Assembly (NCBI RefSeq): GCF_900497805.2
Contig: NW_020954585.1
Span: forward strand, 40,431,527-40,495,526
Length of the DNA: 64,000 nt
From: Vombatus ursinus
Lineage: Eukaryota > Chordata > Mammalia > Diprotodontia > Vombatidae
Direction of reading: 5' to 3'
Shown: one piece after another, positions 33,328-45,086 of the stretch
Layout of the letters: every line of letters starts with the position of its first letter
How positions within the stretch are numbered: the first letter of the stretch is position 1
The notes under the pieces: generated by a model
Database searches by the model: none
The model's input: the letters and a program-made list of their open reading frames with translations, nothing else
Told to the model about the DNA's origin: nothing
Translations under genes and position numbers: made by a program

Positions 33328-33839
33328 TATGCATATGTATATGTATATATGTACACATGTGCATGTGATTTCATTAGTTAAGGTAATTCCTGGTAAAGAA
33401 TTATCTACCAATGCAGATTTCTTATTTAAACTTTAAGTCTCTTTCAAAGCCTGGGCTAGTGCTATGAATATAGTAGGTATTAGTTTGTTGGATTAGTACC
33501 ATTGCCTCAAAGGCATTCTGACACTACAGAAAATCTCTCTATGCCTTTCCCCTTGATTTACAGGGTCACAAAAAAGAGTTGTAAAAAGATTTCTGTTGAA
33601 GAACATCTTAACAATAGCCCTGTAGACATTCCACTCAGCTTGGCTTTGTGTTCTTTTCCCCTTTGGGAGGAATGGTCATCCAAGTGGTGCCTTCCAGTTG
33701 CTATTCCTACCATCAAATGCTCCAGGGTCCTGTTCTAATATGAAAAATCTGTGCATCCAAAATGTTCCCCATGGCCCTAATGGAACACAGAACGAGTCAT
33801 CGGAAAACATACAATGGCTTGGCCAAAGTCCACTTTATG
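33328..33839. other. Simple-repeat remnant and unassigned spacer
   Basis: The TATG-type repeat continues to 33368; then no recognised feature. Plus frames at 33502 and 33698 have no motif. Confidence 0.4.
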
Positions 33840-33960
33840 ATCTTCATTATAACTGCTTAACTTTTCTGGGCCTCAGTTTCTTCAGCTTTAAAATGAGGAG
33901 GCTAGACTAAATGACTTCTAAGATCTTTTCTAGGTATGATATTCTATGATTCTATAATTT
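33840..33960 (+). repeat. MIR 3' half
   Basis: gggcctcagtttcttcagct, ttaaaatgaggaggctagac, tatgatattctatgattcta. Confidence 0.75.
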
Positions 33961-34651
33961 AAACATACTAACTCTGTTGGATTTTGCTTCTGGCCTGTGT
34001 TAAAAAAATGACAGTCATTAAAAGTCTCAAAGAGAAGTGTTATATATTAATCATAATAAGCTTTATGATCTCCAGGTTATAGACTAATTGGCTCCCCTTT
34101 GAGTTTTTTCCCTATGTTTTGCTTTAGTTTTTTCTGTAATCCATCACACCAAAAATAATGATTTTTTTCTTCATTCCTCATAGCTGAGTAAATTCTTTAG
34201 TTCCAGCAATGGATTTGCTTCACAGATACCTAACCAAGTATGCAATCCACACAGTTTAATTTAATTGTGGGCCATTCATCTATCTGTATCACCAAGAGAT
34301 GCTCTGGATTTAGTGTCAGGAGACCCCAGTTCTTGTCCCACTTCAACTGTTGTATAAACATGGACAAGAATTTTGCCTTCTCTTGTTCTTGCTTTCCTTC
34401 TCTGTAAGAGGGAGTTCCATAGTGATGGACATGAACTCAAGTTCATTCTTTCCTACTGTTTATTAATGTAGCCCTAAAAATAATAAGCCATTGTTCTCTC
34501 TCTTTTCTCATTCTTCCTTGGTTCCTTCTCTGCTTCCATTCATCCTGGATGAACAGCTCCTTCCCAATTCCCATGGCAGTGTGGGATGTTAGGGAAACCT
34601 ACCTGGCTAGCATTTCTCCATTGTCTGGTCCAAGAAAAGCTCAGGTAGTTG
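33961..34651. other. Mostly unassigned; a diverged MIR at 34295-34440
   Basis: atgctctggatttagtgtca, ggagaccccagttcttgtcc and ttctctgtaagagggagttc suggest an old sense MIR. The rest is unrecognised. Confidence 0.45.
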
Positions 34652-34818
34652 CTAGAATCTTTTCTTTTTAAGGCATTTGGGGTTAAGTGACTTGCCCAGG
34701 GTCACACAGCTAGTAAGTGTCAAGTGTTTGGTTTGAGGCCAAATTTGAACTCAGGTCCTCCTGACTTCAGGGCTGGTGCGGTATCCACTGCGCCACCTAG
34801 CTGCCCCTAGAATCTTTT
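34652..34818 (-). mobile_element. Marsupial tRNA-type SINE with 12-bp target duplication
   Basis: ctagaatctttt occurs at 34652-34663 and 34807-34818. Reversed landmarks: ggggttaagtgacttgccca, acacagctagtaagtgtcaa, ttgaactcaggtcctcctga, gcgccacctagctgcccc. Confidence 0.93.
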
Positions 34819-34834
34819 TTTAAAACATCATTTT

Positions 34835-35040
34835 CTCATCTCATCCCCCTGCTTAAGAACCTTTAGTGATTCCTTATTACCTACTGTATAATGATTTGTA
34901 TACTTATTTAAACTTCTGTTTCTGAGTGCAAACCCCTAAAGGGCAGGGACTATCTCTTATTTATATTTGTATTATCACAGTACTTTGCACAAAGTAAATG
35001 CTCAGTGAATATTTATTTAATTAATCAGTCCAATTGGACT
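34835..35040 (+). repeat. L2-type 3' end
   Basis: catccccctgcttaagaacc, aaagggcagggactatctct, cacagtactttgcacaaagt and aatgctcagtgaatatttat. Confidence 0.75.
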
Positions 35041-35460
35041 CCATGGTTTGCTACCAACTTCTTTATATCTTGCAACTCTCTCTACTGGAAGCTATTTTTT
35101 GTTCCATTCCCCTAGACTCATACAGCCAAGAGGTGGGATGAATGTACTTTCATATGACCTTATGCAATTTCAAGATTAATTCTTTCATTCATGCTCTCAA
35201 TGATGTGATCTCCTTTGAAGTCCATGTAATGTGTCTCTACCAGTTTCTTCCCATCCTTGTTGATCTCTTTTGGTCATTCTTCCAACTTTCTCAGTGACTT
35301 CAGTACCTTGTCTATTTGCTTCCTCTACACTCCATCCTCTTCTATCCTTTTTGGAGACCTCAATGTTTCTCTGACTACCTATTAACCTGATCACCCAATT
35401 CTCCAATTTCTTCAACTGCAATGACTTCTTTTCTTACTCCACTTCAGAAATATCACCATA
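35041..35460 (+). repeat. L2/CR1-type ORF2, endonuclease region
   Basis: The plus strand around 35336-35370 encodes ILFGDLNVSLT, matching the GDFNIH-type motif of CR1/L2 endonucleases, preceded by pyrimidine-rich sequence as in L2. Decayed; no continuous frame. Confidence 0.6.
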
Positions 35461-35632
35461 GATTTCGGGCTAGAAGGGATATTGGAATATAATCTGGTTA
35501 TTTTATAAGTAATGAAACTGAAGGATGAAAAGGTTAAGTGACTTCCCCAGGATCACAAAATAGTAAATGAAGATTTGAACCCAGGTCTACTGTCTCCAGA
35601 TCTAGCATTCTATCTACTGAGCCACAATATGC
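35461..35632 (-). repeat. MIR-type SINE, inverted
   Basis: atagatttcgggctagaagg, aggttaagtgacttccccag, gatttgaacccaggtctact and attctatctactgagccaca. Inserted in the L2. Confidence 0.8.
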
Positions 35633-36180
35633 TGGCATGATCATACCCTAGCCCTCACCATTTCTTGGAATTGCCTTAACATCTGCTCCACCATTTTGCC
35701 CTCTGGATTCTTGACATTGCTATTTGACCTACCATTGTACCTTAAGGACTATGTAGCCTTTTTTTATCTGCCCTGAGGCTAAATTCTTCAATAGGTATTT
35801 CCTTTAATTTGAATGTGGGCTCCTTGAAAAATTTTAAAATTTGTAATCCCAGAGCTTTCAACAATGTTGGGAACATAGCACTTAATAAACACTTTTCCAT
35901 TCCATACTTCCAGGATTCTAGAACTTTGAAATTCTAGTCTCCAATCACAAACTTCTGTCTTTCCAACTCTCCTATTCTCTCACTCATACTAAATCTAATC
36001 ATCCCAATTATTTAGACTACTAGGCCCTTCGCAACACTCTCTGTCACTGTAATGTTTTATTGGTTTCTACGCTAGAATGCCTTGTTCCACTGGTCAAGGG
36101 TTTCTGAAATTATCAACCTGTGACTCCTCATCTTTGGGTTACCCACCCCCCATCATCTATATTCTCCACTTCTGCTTGAG
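35633..36180 (+). repeat. L2-type LINE continuation
   Basis: tagccctcaccatttcttgg, then a tail-like part (gggctccttgaaaaatttta, acatagcacttaataaacac to about 35905), then more L2-like C/T-rich sequence. The boundaries between elements are unclear. Confidence 0.5.
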
Positions 36181-36421
36181 TTACCAAGTCACCATGTAGT
36201 TATTAAATGCTTATTATGTACCAAGTATTGTGCTTATGGGTGCTGAGTGTCAGGGAAGAAAGTCACAAAACTAAACTGATTTTACTACTAAAGATTTATG
36301 CTATAGAAACTCAGTTGCTGCTTGCTTCTATTCAACCCATAATGACTCTCTATCTCATTATTCTCAATGACTATTCCAAACTTTCTTTCTTTGTTCTCAT
36401 TCCTAGCTCTAACCCTTTTAT

Positions 36422-36455
<34 letters not shown>

Positions 36456-36744
36456 ATATATAAAATCTCATATCATGTCATTCTATACATTCTATACTCC
36501 AGTTCAGCTGTCCTTCCTTCTGTCCTCTGAATGTACATCTATCCTTTTCTTGTGCAGTTCTCTTTGCTTGGAATACTCTCCCTCTCTCCCTTTAGCTGCT
36601 GCATTCCTATTCCAAATTCCATCTCCAGATAACCTTTACTATCTCCTTATTTCCCTTCCCAGGTGGTATTGTCATTTGTCTTCAGACCATGTAAAAACAC
36701 CTTGTTTTGTAACTCTAATTTTTTTTTTATACCAGGATGGTATA
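36181..36744. repeat. L2 fragments with a (CA)n microsatellite
   Basis: 36192-36250 is a reversed L2 end (ttattaaatgcttattatgt). 36340-36720 is sense L2-like (gcttggaatactctccctct). CA repeats lie at 36422-36448. The 130- and 107-codon frames here are created by the repeat. Confidence 0.6.
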
Positions 36745-36886
36745 AGTGGGTCACACTAGCTGTGTGACCAATGGAAGGTTACTTCATTTCTTCCACTCAA
36801 AGTTTCCTCTTCTGAAAAATGAGGATAGTTAAACTTGTACTCCTTACCTCAAAGGGTGGTTGCGAGGAAAACATTTTGAAAACCTT
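36745..36886 (+). repeat. MIR-type SINE, 3' part
   Basis: tagctgtgtgaccaatggaa, aagtttcctcttctgaaaaa, tacctcaaagggtggttgcg. Confidence 0.75.
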
Positions 36887-37175
36887 AAATCAACACATGA
36901 AAAGAATTTATTTGTTTATTTTACTGTGGTTACTATCCAATAGAACCCTCCATTCCAGTCATTCATTCTTTTATCCTCCTTGTTCCCCAACAGCTGCCTA
37001 CTATATGCCATATGTTAGTTTTGACTCATGCCATTCACTTCTCAGAGTGTACCCTCTCTACTCACCTCTCTTCCAGTACTTGTCTATCACCTCCTTCAAG
37101 ACTTGACTCTTTAGGAAAAGATATCAACTCAACCAGGAAAGCTTCTCTGATTAACCCCATCTGATACCTCACTTC
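36887..37175 (+). repeat. L2-type LINE fragment
   Basis: tccaatagaaccctccattc, cacctccttcaagacttgac and ggaaagcttctctgattaac follow the L2 order upstream of its 3' UTR. Confidence 0.65.
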
Positions 37176-37489
37176 ATTACTTAATTTAAAAAAGTATTTT
37201 TTACATTTTTATGAAAATAAATTCAAATGAAAATAATTGAACTTTCTTTGATGGTTAAATTATATGTATACTCTTCAGTTATTCATATCCTAATGATGCT
37301 AACTACATTCTCTGTGTCTATTTCCCTACTTACCATGCTCTTACCAGCAGGAAGTCCTTCGGATCTGTGTTAATAGAGTAGAGAGATATATAAAAGAAAG
37401 CTGAAAGAAAATGCCACAGCTTCTTTTGGGATGACTTATTTAAAATATATGATAATACTTCAGAGTTGCACTGAAGGGTAAATTTAGCC
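37176..37489. other. Unassigned AT-rich spacer
   Basis: Nothing recognised. Confidence 0.4.
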
Positions 37490-37645
37490 TCTTTCTATCT
37501 TTAAATTACTACTTGTGTAACTCTAGGTAAGTCGCTTAATGTCCATGGATGGATCTCAGTTTCATCATCTGTAAAATGAGAGAAATGGAGTGCATAGACC
37601 CTGAGTTCCCTTCCAGTTCTATATTTATAATCCTGTGGTCTATGG
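37490..37645 (+). repeat. MIR-type SINE, 3' part
   Basis: cttgtgtaactctaggtaag, gtttcatcatctgtaaaatg, gagttcccttccagttctat. Confidence 0.8.
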
Positions 37646-38673
37646 TTCTCGACCAGAAATTCTGTCTTCTTGATCATTCTAGAAGCCTAGAATCTTACAA
37701 TAGCTGAAAACAACCACAGAGGGTATATAGTCTAGTCTATAGCTGAGCAAGAACCCTTTGTCAATGTCTTTGACAATCCCTGAAATAGGTATATCCAAGA
37801 AAATAGGGAAGGGCTCAAAGGATGTTGTCAAGGATGCAGGTCTTGCTGACATTGTGATAGGATCATGACTGCTTAGTCTTTTGATGTGTGCTGCACCTAA
37901 GACTTCAAGCAACTTACAACATAAGTCCAATATACAAGCCTTTATCTAGGTAAATATTCAACACAGGAGAGCACAGCACAGTTACACAGGGAAAGTCATC
38001 CAGATAACCAGACTCTCCAGTTACATTGCTCTACCACAAAGGCTATCACCTACAACCTTGTTCTCTTGCCTTCCCTTTTTTCAAAATATTTAGCTCAATA
38101 ATCACAATAGAATGAGCCATTACAACACCCAACATAGAGATTGTGGGTCTCTTTTCTATTATCTGCTCCCAGAGGATAGCCTCAAAGTGTGAGATAAAAG
38201 TGGTGACCTTCTTATGAGAGTTTGCAGTAAATGGTGCTTTCTTGACCCACAGATCAGTTTTCTTTCCCTTCCTGATCATGGAATCAGCTTTAGTTTTGCT
38301 AAAGCACAAAATCACATTTAACTGCACATTTTGTGTAGAGTCAGCCTAGCTTTCTCTCTCTTCCCCCTCCAATTTCTTTGTAAACTTACTTCAGTTGGAT
38401 TTAGGTAATGTAGATGCTTGTGGAGGAGGTAGACACAGCTTATTTTCAAACCAAAGCTACTAAGATGAAAATTTGCCCAAAGCTAGTTGAAATTCTGAGT
38501 CATAAAGATGTTTTCCCTCCAGATATTTCATTTGCAGTGAGTTTGGGTTCATTTTTGGTTTTCAAACATAAATTCAGATCAATATAACATTATTATAACT
38601 ATGACTAATATTTTCTGTAGTCCAAAATAGTATTGAACCATTCTATACCCCACCCCCAGTATATTCAGAGACA
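37646..38673. other. Unassigned block
   Basis: About 1 kb without recognised transposons; it contains the minus-strand open frame described separately. Confidence 0.4.
38046..38327 (-). CDS. Unassigned 93-codon open frame, doubtful
   Basis: Starts MQLNVILCFSKTKADSMIRK and ends KKGKAREQGCR. The middle (WVKKAPFTANSHKKVTTFI) has a balanced amino-acid composition, unlike the repeat-made frames of this window. No domain or family recognised, no splice or promoter evidence, and 93 codons can occur by chance in 64 kb. It could be a chance frame, an old transposon piece or a retrocopy scrap. Confidence 0.15.
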   Translation of the reverse strand: MQLNVILCFSKTKADSMIRKGKKTDLWVKKAPFTANSHKKVTTFISHFEAILWEQIIEKRPTISMLGVVMAHSIVIIELNILKKGKAREQGCR

Positions 38674-39018
38674 ATGAATTTGTCTCTTAAAAATATTATT
38701 TATTTTCAGTTTCAACATTCACTTTTATAAGATTTTGAGTTCTAAATTTCCCCCCCTCCTCTCTTCCTCTCCTTAAGACAGCATACAATCTGATATAGGT
38801 TCCACATGTACAATCATATTAAACACATTTCCACATTAGTCATGTTGTAAAAGAAGAATCTGCAAAAGGGAAAAACCACAAGAAAGAAAAAACAAAAAAC
38901 AACAACAAAAAAGAGAAGATAGTATGCTTTGATCTGCATTCAGACTCCATAGTTCTTTCTCTGGATGTGGATAGCATTTTCCATCATGAATCTTTTGGAA
39001 TGAGATTATGAATTTCTG
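38674..39018 (-). mobile_element. 5'-truncated L1 3' UTR with short target duplication
   Basis: atttattttcagtttcaaca, gttctaaatttccccccctc, gcatacaatctgatataggt, agtatgctttgatctgcatt and gtggatagcattttccatca are the reversed L1 3' UTR in order. atgaattt flanks both sides (about 38674 and 39007). Confidence 0.85.
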
Positions 39019-41308
39019 AACAAAGGAATAGTAAATGTAGGCAAATTTAGACAAAAATATGAAAAGTAAAACACTAAAATTTTTTAAAAAAATCTTCTAA
39101 CATTATTAAGAATTCTGTTTTCTCCCAAACTTCTCACTCCCTAAACTCTATACTCAACAATTAGCCTTGAAAACCAAAGAGTTAACACAAACAAAATCAA
39201 TCATCTTGCCAGATCTAACACATTTTTTTTTTTGGTTATAGCAGCCATATAATAAGAGTAGCTGCCATCAGTTAAATGAACAAATACATCACAACCTCTG
39301 TGTTAAAATTGGCAAAGTTGACTAATTTGACTGACATTAAGCCAATTCATAGACATCTGCTAAGACCAGGGTCCATATATGATAGTGGGATCAGTTTACA
39401 AATGCAGATCCTTTCTGTCATTGTCACTCCTTCTAAGTAAAGATGTAATGTTAAGTAATGGGAGATATAACTATATATCTATATATTTTTGATGGTTCTG
39501 ATCCACCCAGAAGGGGGGGGAAGGAAATGAGTCTAAGCTGTTCTTTCCTATAGAAAAAGAAGAAAAGTATAGACATTGCTAAGATTTGTAAGATAAAACA
39601 TGTATGCAGCCAAATTGGGCTTATCATCCCCCTGCCAGGTAAAATACTGATCATCCCTTAAAAAATAAGCGAGTTAATCTTTGAGGAAGGAAAATTTGCA
39701 TTTCTATCATGCAAAATTACATCTGTGATAAGACATTTTGTTGTTAAAGTAACTAAATGTATTTCCCCACCCCCCAAAAAACAGTTTTAAAAAGATAACT
39801 TCAATGCTTGCCTCTTGAACAGAATGAAGCAAAATCATTTGCTCACTCAGGATAATAAGTTTTTAGGAGTAATTGTTCTTCAACAGAGATAAAAAGCCCA
39901 ACTCTTAACTGCCTGATTTCCTAGATAATATTGAAAGAAATGCAATTACAGTTATGGTAATGGATATGGTTTTTTACCTGATAATGATCAGGGGTCAAGA
40001 GTTCAAAACCCACAACAGAGCATCCTTTGAACCTTTAAAGGCAACGTAGAGACTGAAAGCTCCAATCTTCTATTTCTTATCACTTTTTTTTCCTTTACCC
40101 TGACTACAAAGGGGAGTATTGGGGAAAGATGGGTCCACAGAACTTTCCATAGATCCCTTTCCCCCGATCCCTTCTTTCATCAGCTCTTACATCCTCCAAA
40201 TGAGCTTTCCTCTCCCTAAGGAGAAGCAGTATCACTCTGAATTATCTCTGCACATGGGAGACTCCTATAATATGGATAAATGAAATTCAGAGATAATTTT
40301 AGACCTCAACTTCAGCTATTTTTGCTATCTCTCTTTTAATACACATTCATGATGATCAAAATGCATTCTGAGAATAGTGCCTGCTAAACCTGGAGAATTT
40401 TCAGGGTCTGCTAAGGGCAATCTCCTATCTGTCACCAACTGGAATGTGTAGCAGATCCTTCTCTATCAATGTTGTACAGTTAAACTAAAGGGAACATACA
40501 ACTGACTAATGTCCAATAGTGGCCAGTTTGACAGGTTCAAAATTTTTTTTGGGGGGGGGAGGGGGATGTCTTAACAGCCTCCAGAGGATGCAAGCCATCA
40601 GTTAAAAAAATCAAAATTATATCATAAATAAAAAATCATAAATCAAAATCAGTTAAATAATCCAATAATTTAATTAGAAATGTCAGCCCAATCACACCTT
40701 ACTCATTTGCCCATCATCCTCACAAATAGTTGGTTGTCAGTTAATTCTGTGTGCCAGCAAACACTGAAGTGAGTCTCCATTTCTGTCTAATGTCTCTGTG
40801 GAATGGGAATGAAAGAAAGATATGAGAAGGTTGGGTATGAGACAAACCTACCATCTGGGAAGCTTTATATACAAATTTCCAGGTCAGGGAAGAAAATATT
40901 AGGGGCATAGGAAAAACAAAACATTCATGTTTTGGAATATAAGTGGGTCCTCATCTCTGTTTAGAATAAAGCAGAAGGTGGGGTCAGTAGTACAGAACAA
41001 AGAAACCTTAAAGATAAATTAACCAGGGTAGGAAAAGCTGGAAACCAATTAGATAATTGGTCTTGCTTTGAGGTCTTGCTATGGGGCCATATTTAGAAGG
41101 GTCAGTGTGCTGACCTTTTGCCTCAACCTCTCATCCCCAACTCTACTTCAGGTAAAACAGCTGTTTGCTCCTTTGCACCTTGGGCTACAAGGGCCCAACA
41201 TCTTATTTTTCAGGCTTACATATGCTTTCTTCTTTGTCTAAAGATGGTGTAGCAAACTGTACAGATGTTATGAGGTGAAGATACCTTGAACTGGCCATAT
41301 ATTATATA
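39019..41308. other. Longest repeat-free stretch, unassigned
   Basis: About 2.3 kb without any transposon word I recognise. It includes mononucleotide runs (G8 near 39514, T8G10 near 40548) and no open frame over about 67 codons. It could be unique host DNA such as intron or regulatory sequence, or a repeat family I do not know. Confidence 0.45.
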
Positions 41309-41580
41309 AGAAGCATCTAGGTAGCACAGTGGATAGAGTGTTGGACTTGGAGGCAGGAAAACCTAAATTTGAATCCTGCCTCAGACTCTTAACTCGCCAT
41401 GTGGCCCTGGGTAAGTCAGGTAAACTTTCTGAGACTCAGTTTCCTCATCTATAAAAAAAAAAAGTGAGATTAACAATAGCATCTGACTCACAAAGTTATG
41501 ATGAGAATCAAATGAGATAACATTTAAAGTGCTTTGTAAAGCTTAAGGTATTATATAAATTATAGCTATTTGTATTATTA
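41309..41580 (+). repeat. tRNA/CORE-SINE (MIR-like), full length
   Basis: aagcatctaggtagcacagt, ggcaggaaaacctaaatttg, gtggccctgggtaagtcagg, actcagtttcctcatctata, then the MIR tail agtgctttgtaaagcttaag. Confidence 0.88.
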
Positions 41581-41637
41581 TGTATATATTATATATCATA
41601 TATAAGCAGCAAGTATAAGAGTAATTATGGATTACTA

Positions 41638-42416
41638 TTTGATATTTTTTAATGATTTTTTTATTAATTTAATTTTAGTTTTCAACATTCACTTCCATAA
41701 GCTTTTGTGTTTTAAATTTTCTACCTCTCCCTCCTCTACATCCCTCCCCAAGACGGCATGCAATCTGATATAGGCTGTATGTATACATTCCTATTAAACA
41801 TATTTTCACATTAGTCATGTTGTAAAGAAGAATTAGAACCAATAGGAAGAACCACAAGAAAGAAGAGCAAATAGTATGCTTTGATCTGTATTCAAACGCC
41901 ATAGTTCTTTCTCTGGTTGTGGATAGCATTTTCCATCATGAGACTTTTGGAGATGTCTTGGATCTTTGCACTGCTGAGAAGAGCTAAGTCTATCAAAGTT
42001 AGTCATCACACAACATGGCTGTTACTGTGTACAATGTTCTCCTGGTTCTGCTCACTTTACTCAGTACCAGCCCATACAAATCTTTCCAGGTTTTTCTGAA
42101 GTCTGCTTGCTCATCATTTCTTACAGCAGAATAATATTTTATTACATTCATATACCACAACTTGTTTAGCCATTTCCCAATTGATGGGCATCTCCTCAAT
42201 TTCCAGTTCTTTACCACTACACATGGAGTTGCTATAAATATGTTTGTACCTGTGGGTCCTTTTCCCATTTTTATGATATCTTCGGGATACAGCCCTAGAA
42301 GTGGTATTGCTGGCTCAAAAGGTACGCACATTTTTATAGCCTTTTGGACATAGCTCCAAATTGCTCTCCAAAATGGTTAGATCAATTCACAACTCCACCA
42401 TACTGTTTCATATTTT
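41638..42416 (-). mobile_element. 5'-truncated L1 with target duplication
   Basis: tttgatatttt (41638-41648) and tttcatatttt (42406-42416) flank it. The minus frame 42331-41999 encodes the ORF2 C-terminus: MCVPFEPAIPLLGLYPEDII, CPSIGKWLNKLWYMNVIKYY, FRKTWKDLYGLVLSKVSRTR. The 3' UTR fills about 41649-42000. Intact over about 110 codons, so fairly young. Confidence 0.93.
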
Positions 42417-43419
42417 AAGACACACTTATGAATCTCTTGAATTTTAAGTATTATCTTTTATGGTGGGAGAAAAATAGCTGTCCTATACCTGATTTACATT
42501 GTACATAGAGAAACTTTATATTCCTTTTTGGAGAAGACCTAGATGTGAGCCAAATCTCAGCTTTGTTTAAATGATTGCCCATAGAATTCTGCTCTTGAGT
42601 GGGGGAATAATGAACCAAAAACAATTTTTAAAACCTAACCCTTTACTTTAGAAGCCAGGGTACCTTAGATCTGAACCTGGCCTGTATGAGTCTAGAACTA
42701 GAGCCCTTTAAGTACGAGGGAAGATGCTGTCCCCTGGTTCAGCAGGTCTTGTTACATAATATTTTACTTATTTGGGCAGATGCCCCAGCAAACTTTGGGG
42801 GCAGCTTCCACTTTGCAATGGCTTATGGTAAATGTGGTTAGAGATATAAATTACCTAGAATTATTGACATATCAAGGTGATCTCTTCATCTTTGGAAATA
42901 CATTAGAAAAGCATGATCAAAGGACAATGAAATATTAGTGTAGGCTGAAAGATACTGTTTTCAAACTATCAATGGACAAGTTCCAGGTATGCAGTTTTTG
43001 TCAAGTATGGAGTCACATAATGTTTGAACAGGGTATGATTATTAACCCCAAGAAGATGGGAATGCTCATATAACATTTAATTTGCTATGCTTTTTAAGTT
43101 TTTTTGTTTTTTTTTTTGCTTTCAACTAATATGTCCTTTGATTGGCTTAGTAAAGGTAAACACATATCTTATAGCTGATGGGCTATGGTTTTGAATAGAA
43201 CAACAACAATAATCCACAAAACACAATAAATCTGAGGTGGCTAACTAGGAGTTCACCTGGCTAGGGTGCTACCTGTGGAAAACACATGAAAAAGTAGAGT
43301 GACATTAGAATATGGGGAACGTTGAATAGCAGACGGAGGAATCCATGTTTTACTATACCAGGTCACTGAGATTTCTTAGTGGAAGAGTGATGTGACCAGA
43401 TCTATGCATAAGAAAGAAT
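42417..43419. other. Unassigned block
   Basis: No recognised repeats or coding sequence apart from a T/G run near 43100. Confidence 0.4.
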
Positions 43420-43665
43420 CTATTGGCAACTGATCAACATTTATTAAGTACCTACTATGTGCCAGTCACTGTGCTAAGCACTGGAGATACAAAAAGAGGC
43501 AATAGACAGTCCCTGTCGTCAACGAACTTTAGCCTAATGGGAGAGACAACATGCAAACAGCAAAATAGAAAGTAATGAACAAAGGGAAGGCACTAGAATT
43601 ATTATGGGCACATGAAGTATGAAGGATGATTTGAGGTTAGGAGATTGCATGTTTGTTTATAATTC
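43420..43665 (-). repeat. L2-type 3' end, antisense
   Basis: catttattaagtacctacta, tgtgccagtcactgtgctaa, acagtccctgtcgtcaacga and agggaaggcactagaattat. Confidence 0.8.
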
Positions 43666-43691
43666 CAAGTTTCAGTATGAAATATTTTGTA

Positions 43692-43941
43692 GTTTAGTTG
43701 TTTTCAGTTGTGTCTGAATATTTGTGACTTCTTTTGGGGTTTTCTTGGCAAAAATACTGTAGTGGTTTTGTCATTTCCTTTTCTAGCTCATTTTACAGAT
43801 GAGGAAACTGAGGCAAACAGGGTTAAGTGACTTGCCCAAGGTCACACAGCTAGTAAGTGTCTGAGGCCAGATTTGAACTCAGGAAGATGAGTCTTCCTGA
43901 CCCCAGGCCCAGCACCACATCCACTGCGTCACCTAGCTCCC
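43692..43941 (-). mobile_element. tRNA-type SINE with RTE-like tail, inverted
   Basis: The reverse tail (tttcagttgtgtctgaatat, gacttcttttggggttttct), then tgtcatttccttttctagct, ggttaagtgacttgcccaag, acacagctagtaagtgtctg and gtcacctagctcc at the head. Confidence 0.9.
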
Positions 43942-43974
43942 AACTGTTCTATACAAATACAAAATTAAAAAAAA

Positions 43975-44485
43975 TACAAATACAAAATCCTCTGTTTGGT
44001 ATTCAAAGTCCTTCACAACCTCATCCCTCCTATATTTTCAGTCTTCTTACACCTTACTCCCTACTTTGCATACTCTGATTCAGTTTCATAGACCTCCTTG
44101 TTGTTTTGTGAACAAGATGCTCCATCTCCTGGCTCTGGGCACTTTCTCTGGCTGTCCCCCAGAGAGAGCTGGAATGCTCTCCCTTCTCATTTCTGCCTTC
44201 TGGCTTTCCTGGACTCCTTCAAATCCCAACTGAAATCCTATCTTCTACAGGGAGCCTTTCTTAAGCCCTCTTAATTCTAGTGTCTTTCCTCTTTTGATTA
44301 TTTTGTATTTGTCTTGCATATAGCTTGTTTGTACATATTTATTTGTTTATAATCTCCCTATTAGATTTCAAGCATCTTGAGGTCAGGGATTGTCTTTTGA
44401 CTCTTTTTGTAACCCCAGTGCCTAGTACAGTAGCTGTACAAAATAGGTACTTAATAATGTTTGTTGACTATTGACTATGTTGCCT
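43975..44485 (+). repeat. L2-type LINE, 3' part
   Basis: ttggtattcaaagtccttca, caacctcatccctcctatat, ctggaatgctctcccttctc, cttgaggtcagggattgtct and cagtgcctagtacagtagct, ending in a tttgttgactattgac tail. One of the clearest L2 copies in the window. Confidence 0.85.
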
Positions 44486-44635
44486 CTCCATTTGAGTATT
44501 TTTAAAATCTTTGACTAGATGCTTAAATAGAGAATCAGAGGGATAAAAGCATAAGGTCAGAGATATTAGGCTGTCTTAGGATTTTGAGTCCTTCGGTAGT
44601 AAATTATTCTATTAAAGTAAGTAAAAATGTAATTT
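44486..44635. other. Short unassigned spacer
   Basis: Nothing recognised. Confidence 0.4.
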
Positions 44636-44829
44636 AGAAATGTTGGTGTGGGGTAGCTAGGTGGCGCAGTGGATAGAGCACCAGCCCTGGAGTCAGGAAG
44701 ACCTGAGTTCAAATCTGGATTGAGACACTTAATAGCTGTGTGACGCTAGGCAAGTCACTTAACCCCAATTGCCTGAAACAAAAAACAAAAAATAAACAAA
44801 CAAAAAACCCCCCAGAAACATTAGTGGTG
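44636..44829 (+). mobile_element. Marsupial tRNA-type SINE with A-rich tail
   Basis: ggggtagctaggtggcgcag, gtcaggaagacctgagttca, gtgtgacgctaggcaagtca, cttaaccccaattgcctg, then a CAAA/A-rich tail. Flanks agaaatgttggtg (44636) and agaaacattagtggtg (about 44814) look like an imperfect target duplication. Confidence 0.92.
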
Positions 44830-45086
44830 TTTACAGTTTCTCAATGATCCTAGTTCTGATGCTACTTGAAATGAGCATTTTCCTAAGGTCAAAGACCAGT
44901 CAGACAAAGAGATTTATTTTTACTACTTTGGTGGATTTTTATTTATTTGGTCATGTCCAGTAGCTCTTGCTAACTTCATCACTTAAATACTGTTTCCACT
45001 TCCTCAGATAAATGATATTGGTGAATATTGTGAATATTGGACTAAAAGAATCATTTAAACTGTGAAGAAACAAAAGTTTAATTATT
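44830..45086. other. Unassigned spacer
   Basis: Nothing recognised. Confidence 0.4.

Noticed and set aside
39945-40020. tRNA-like segment (cctgataatgatcagg stem, then gggtcaagagttcaaaaccc)
   Set aside because: The anticodon-arm-like loop has six bases, the T stem does not pair, and no acceptor stem or D arm can be drawn.
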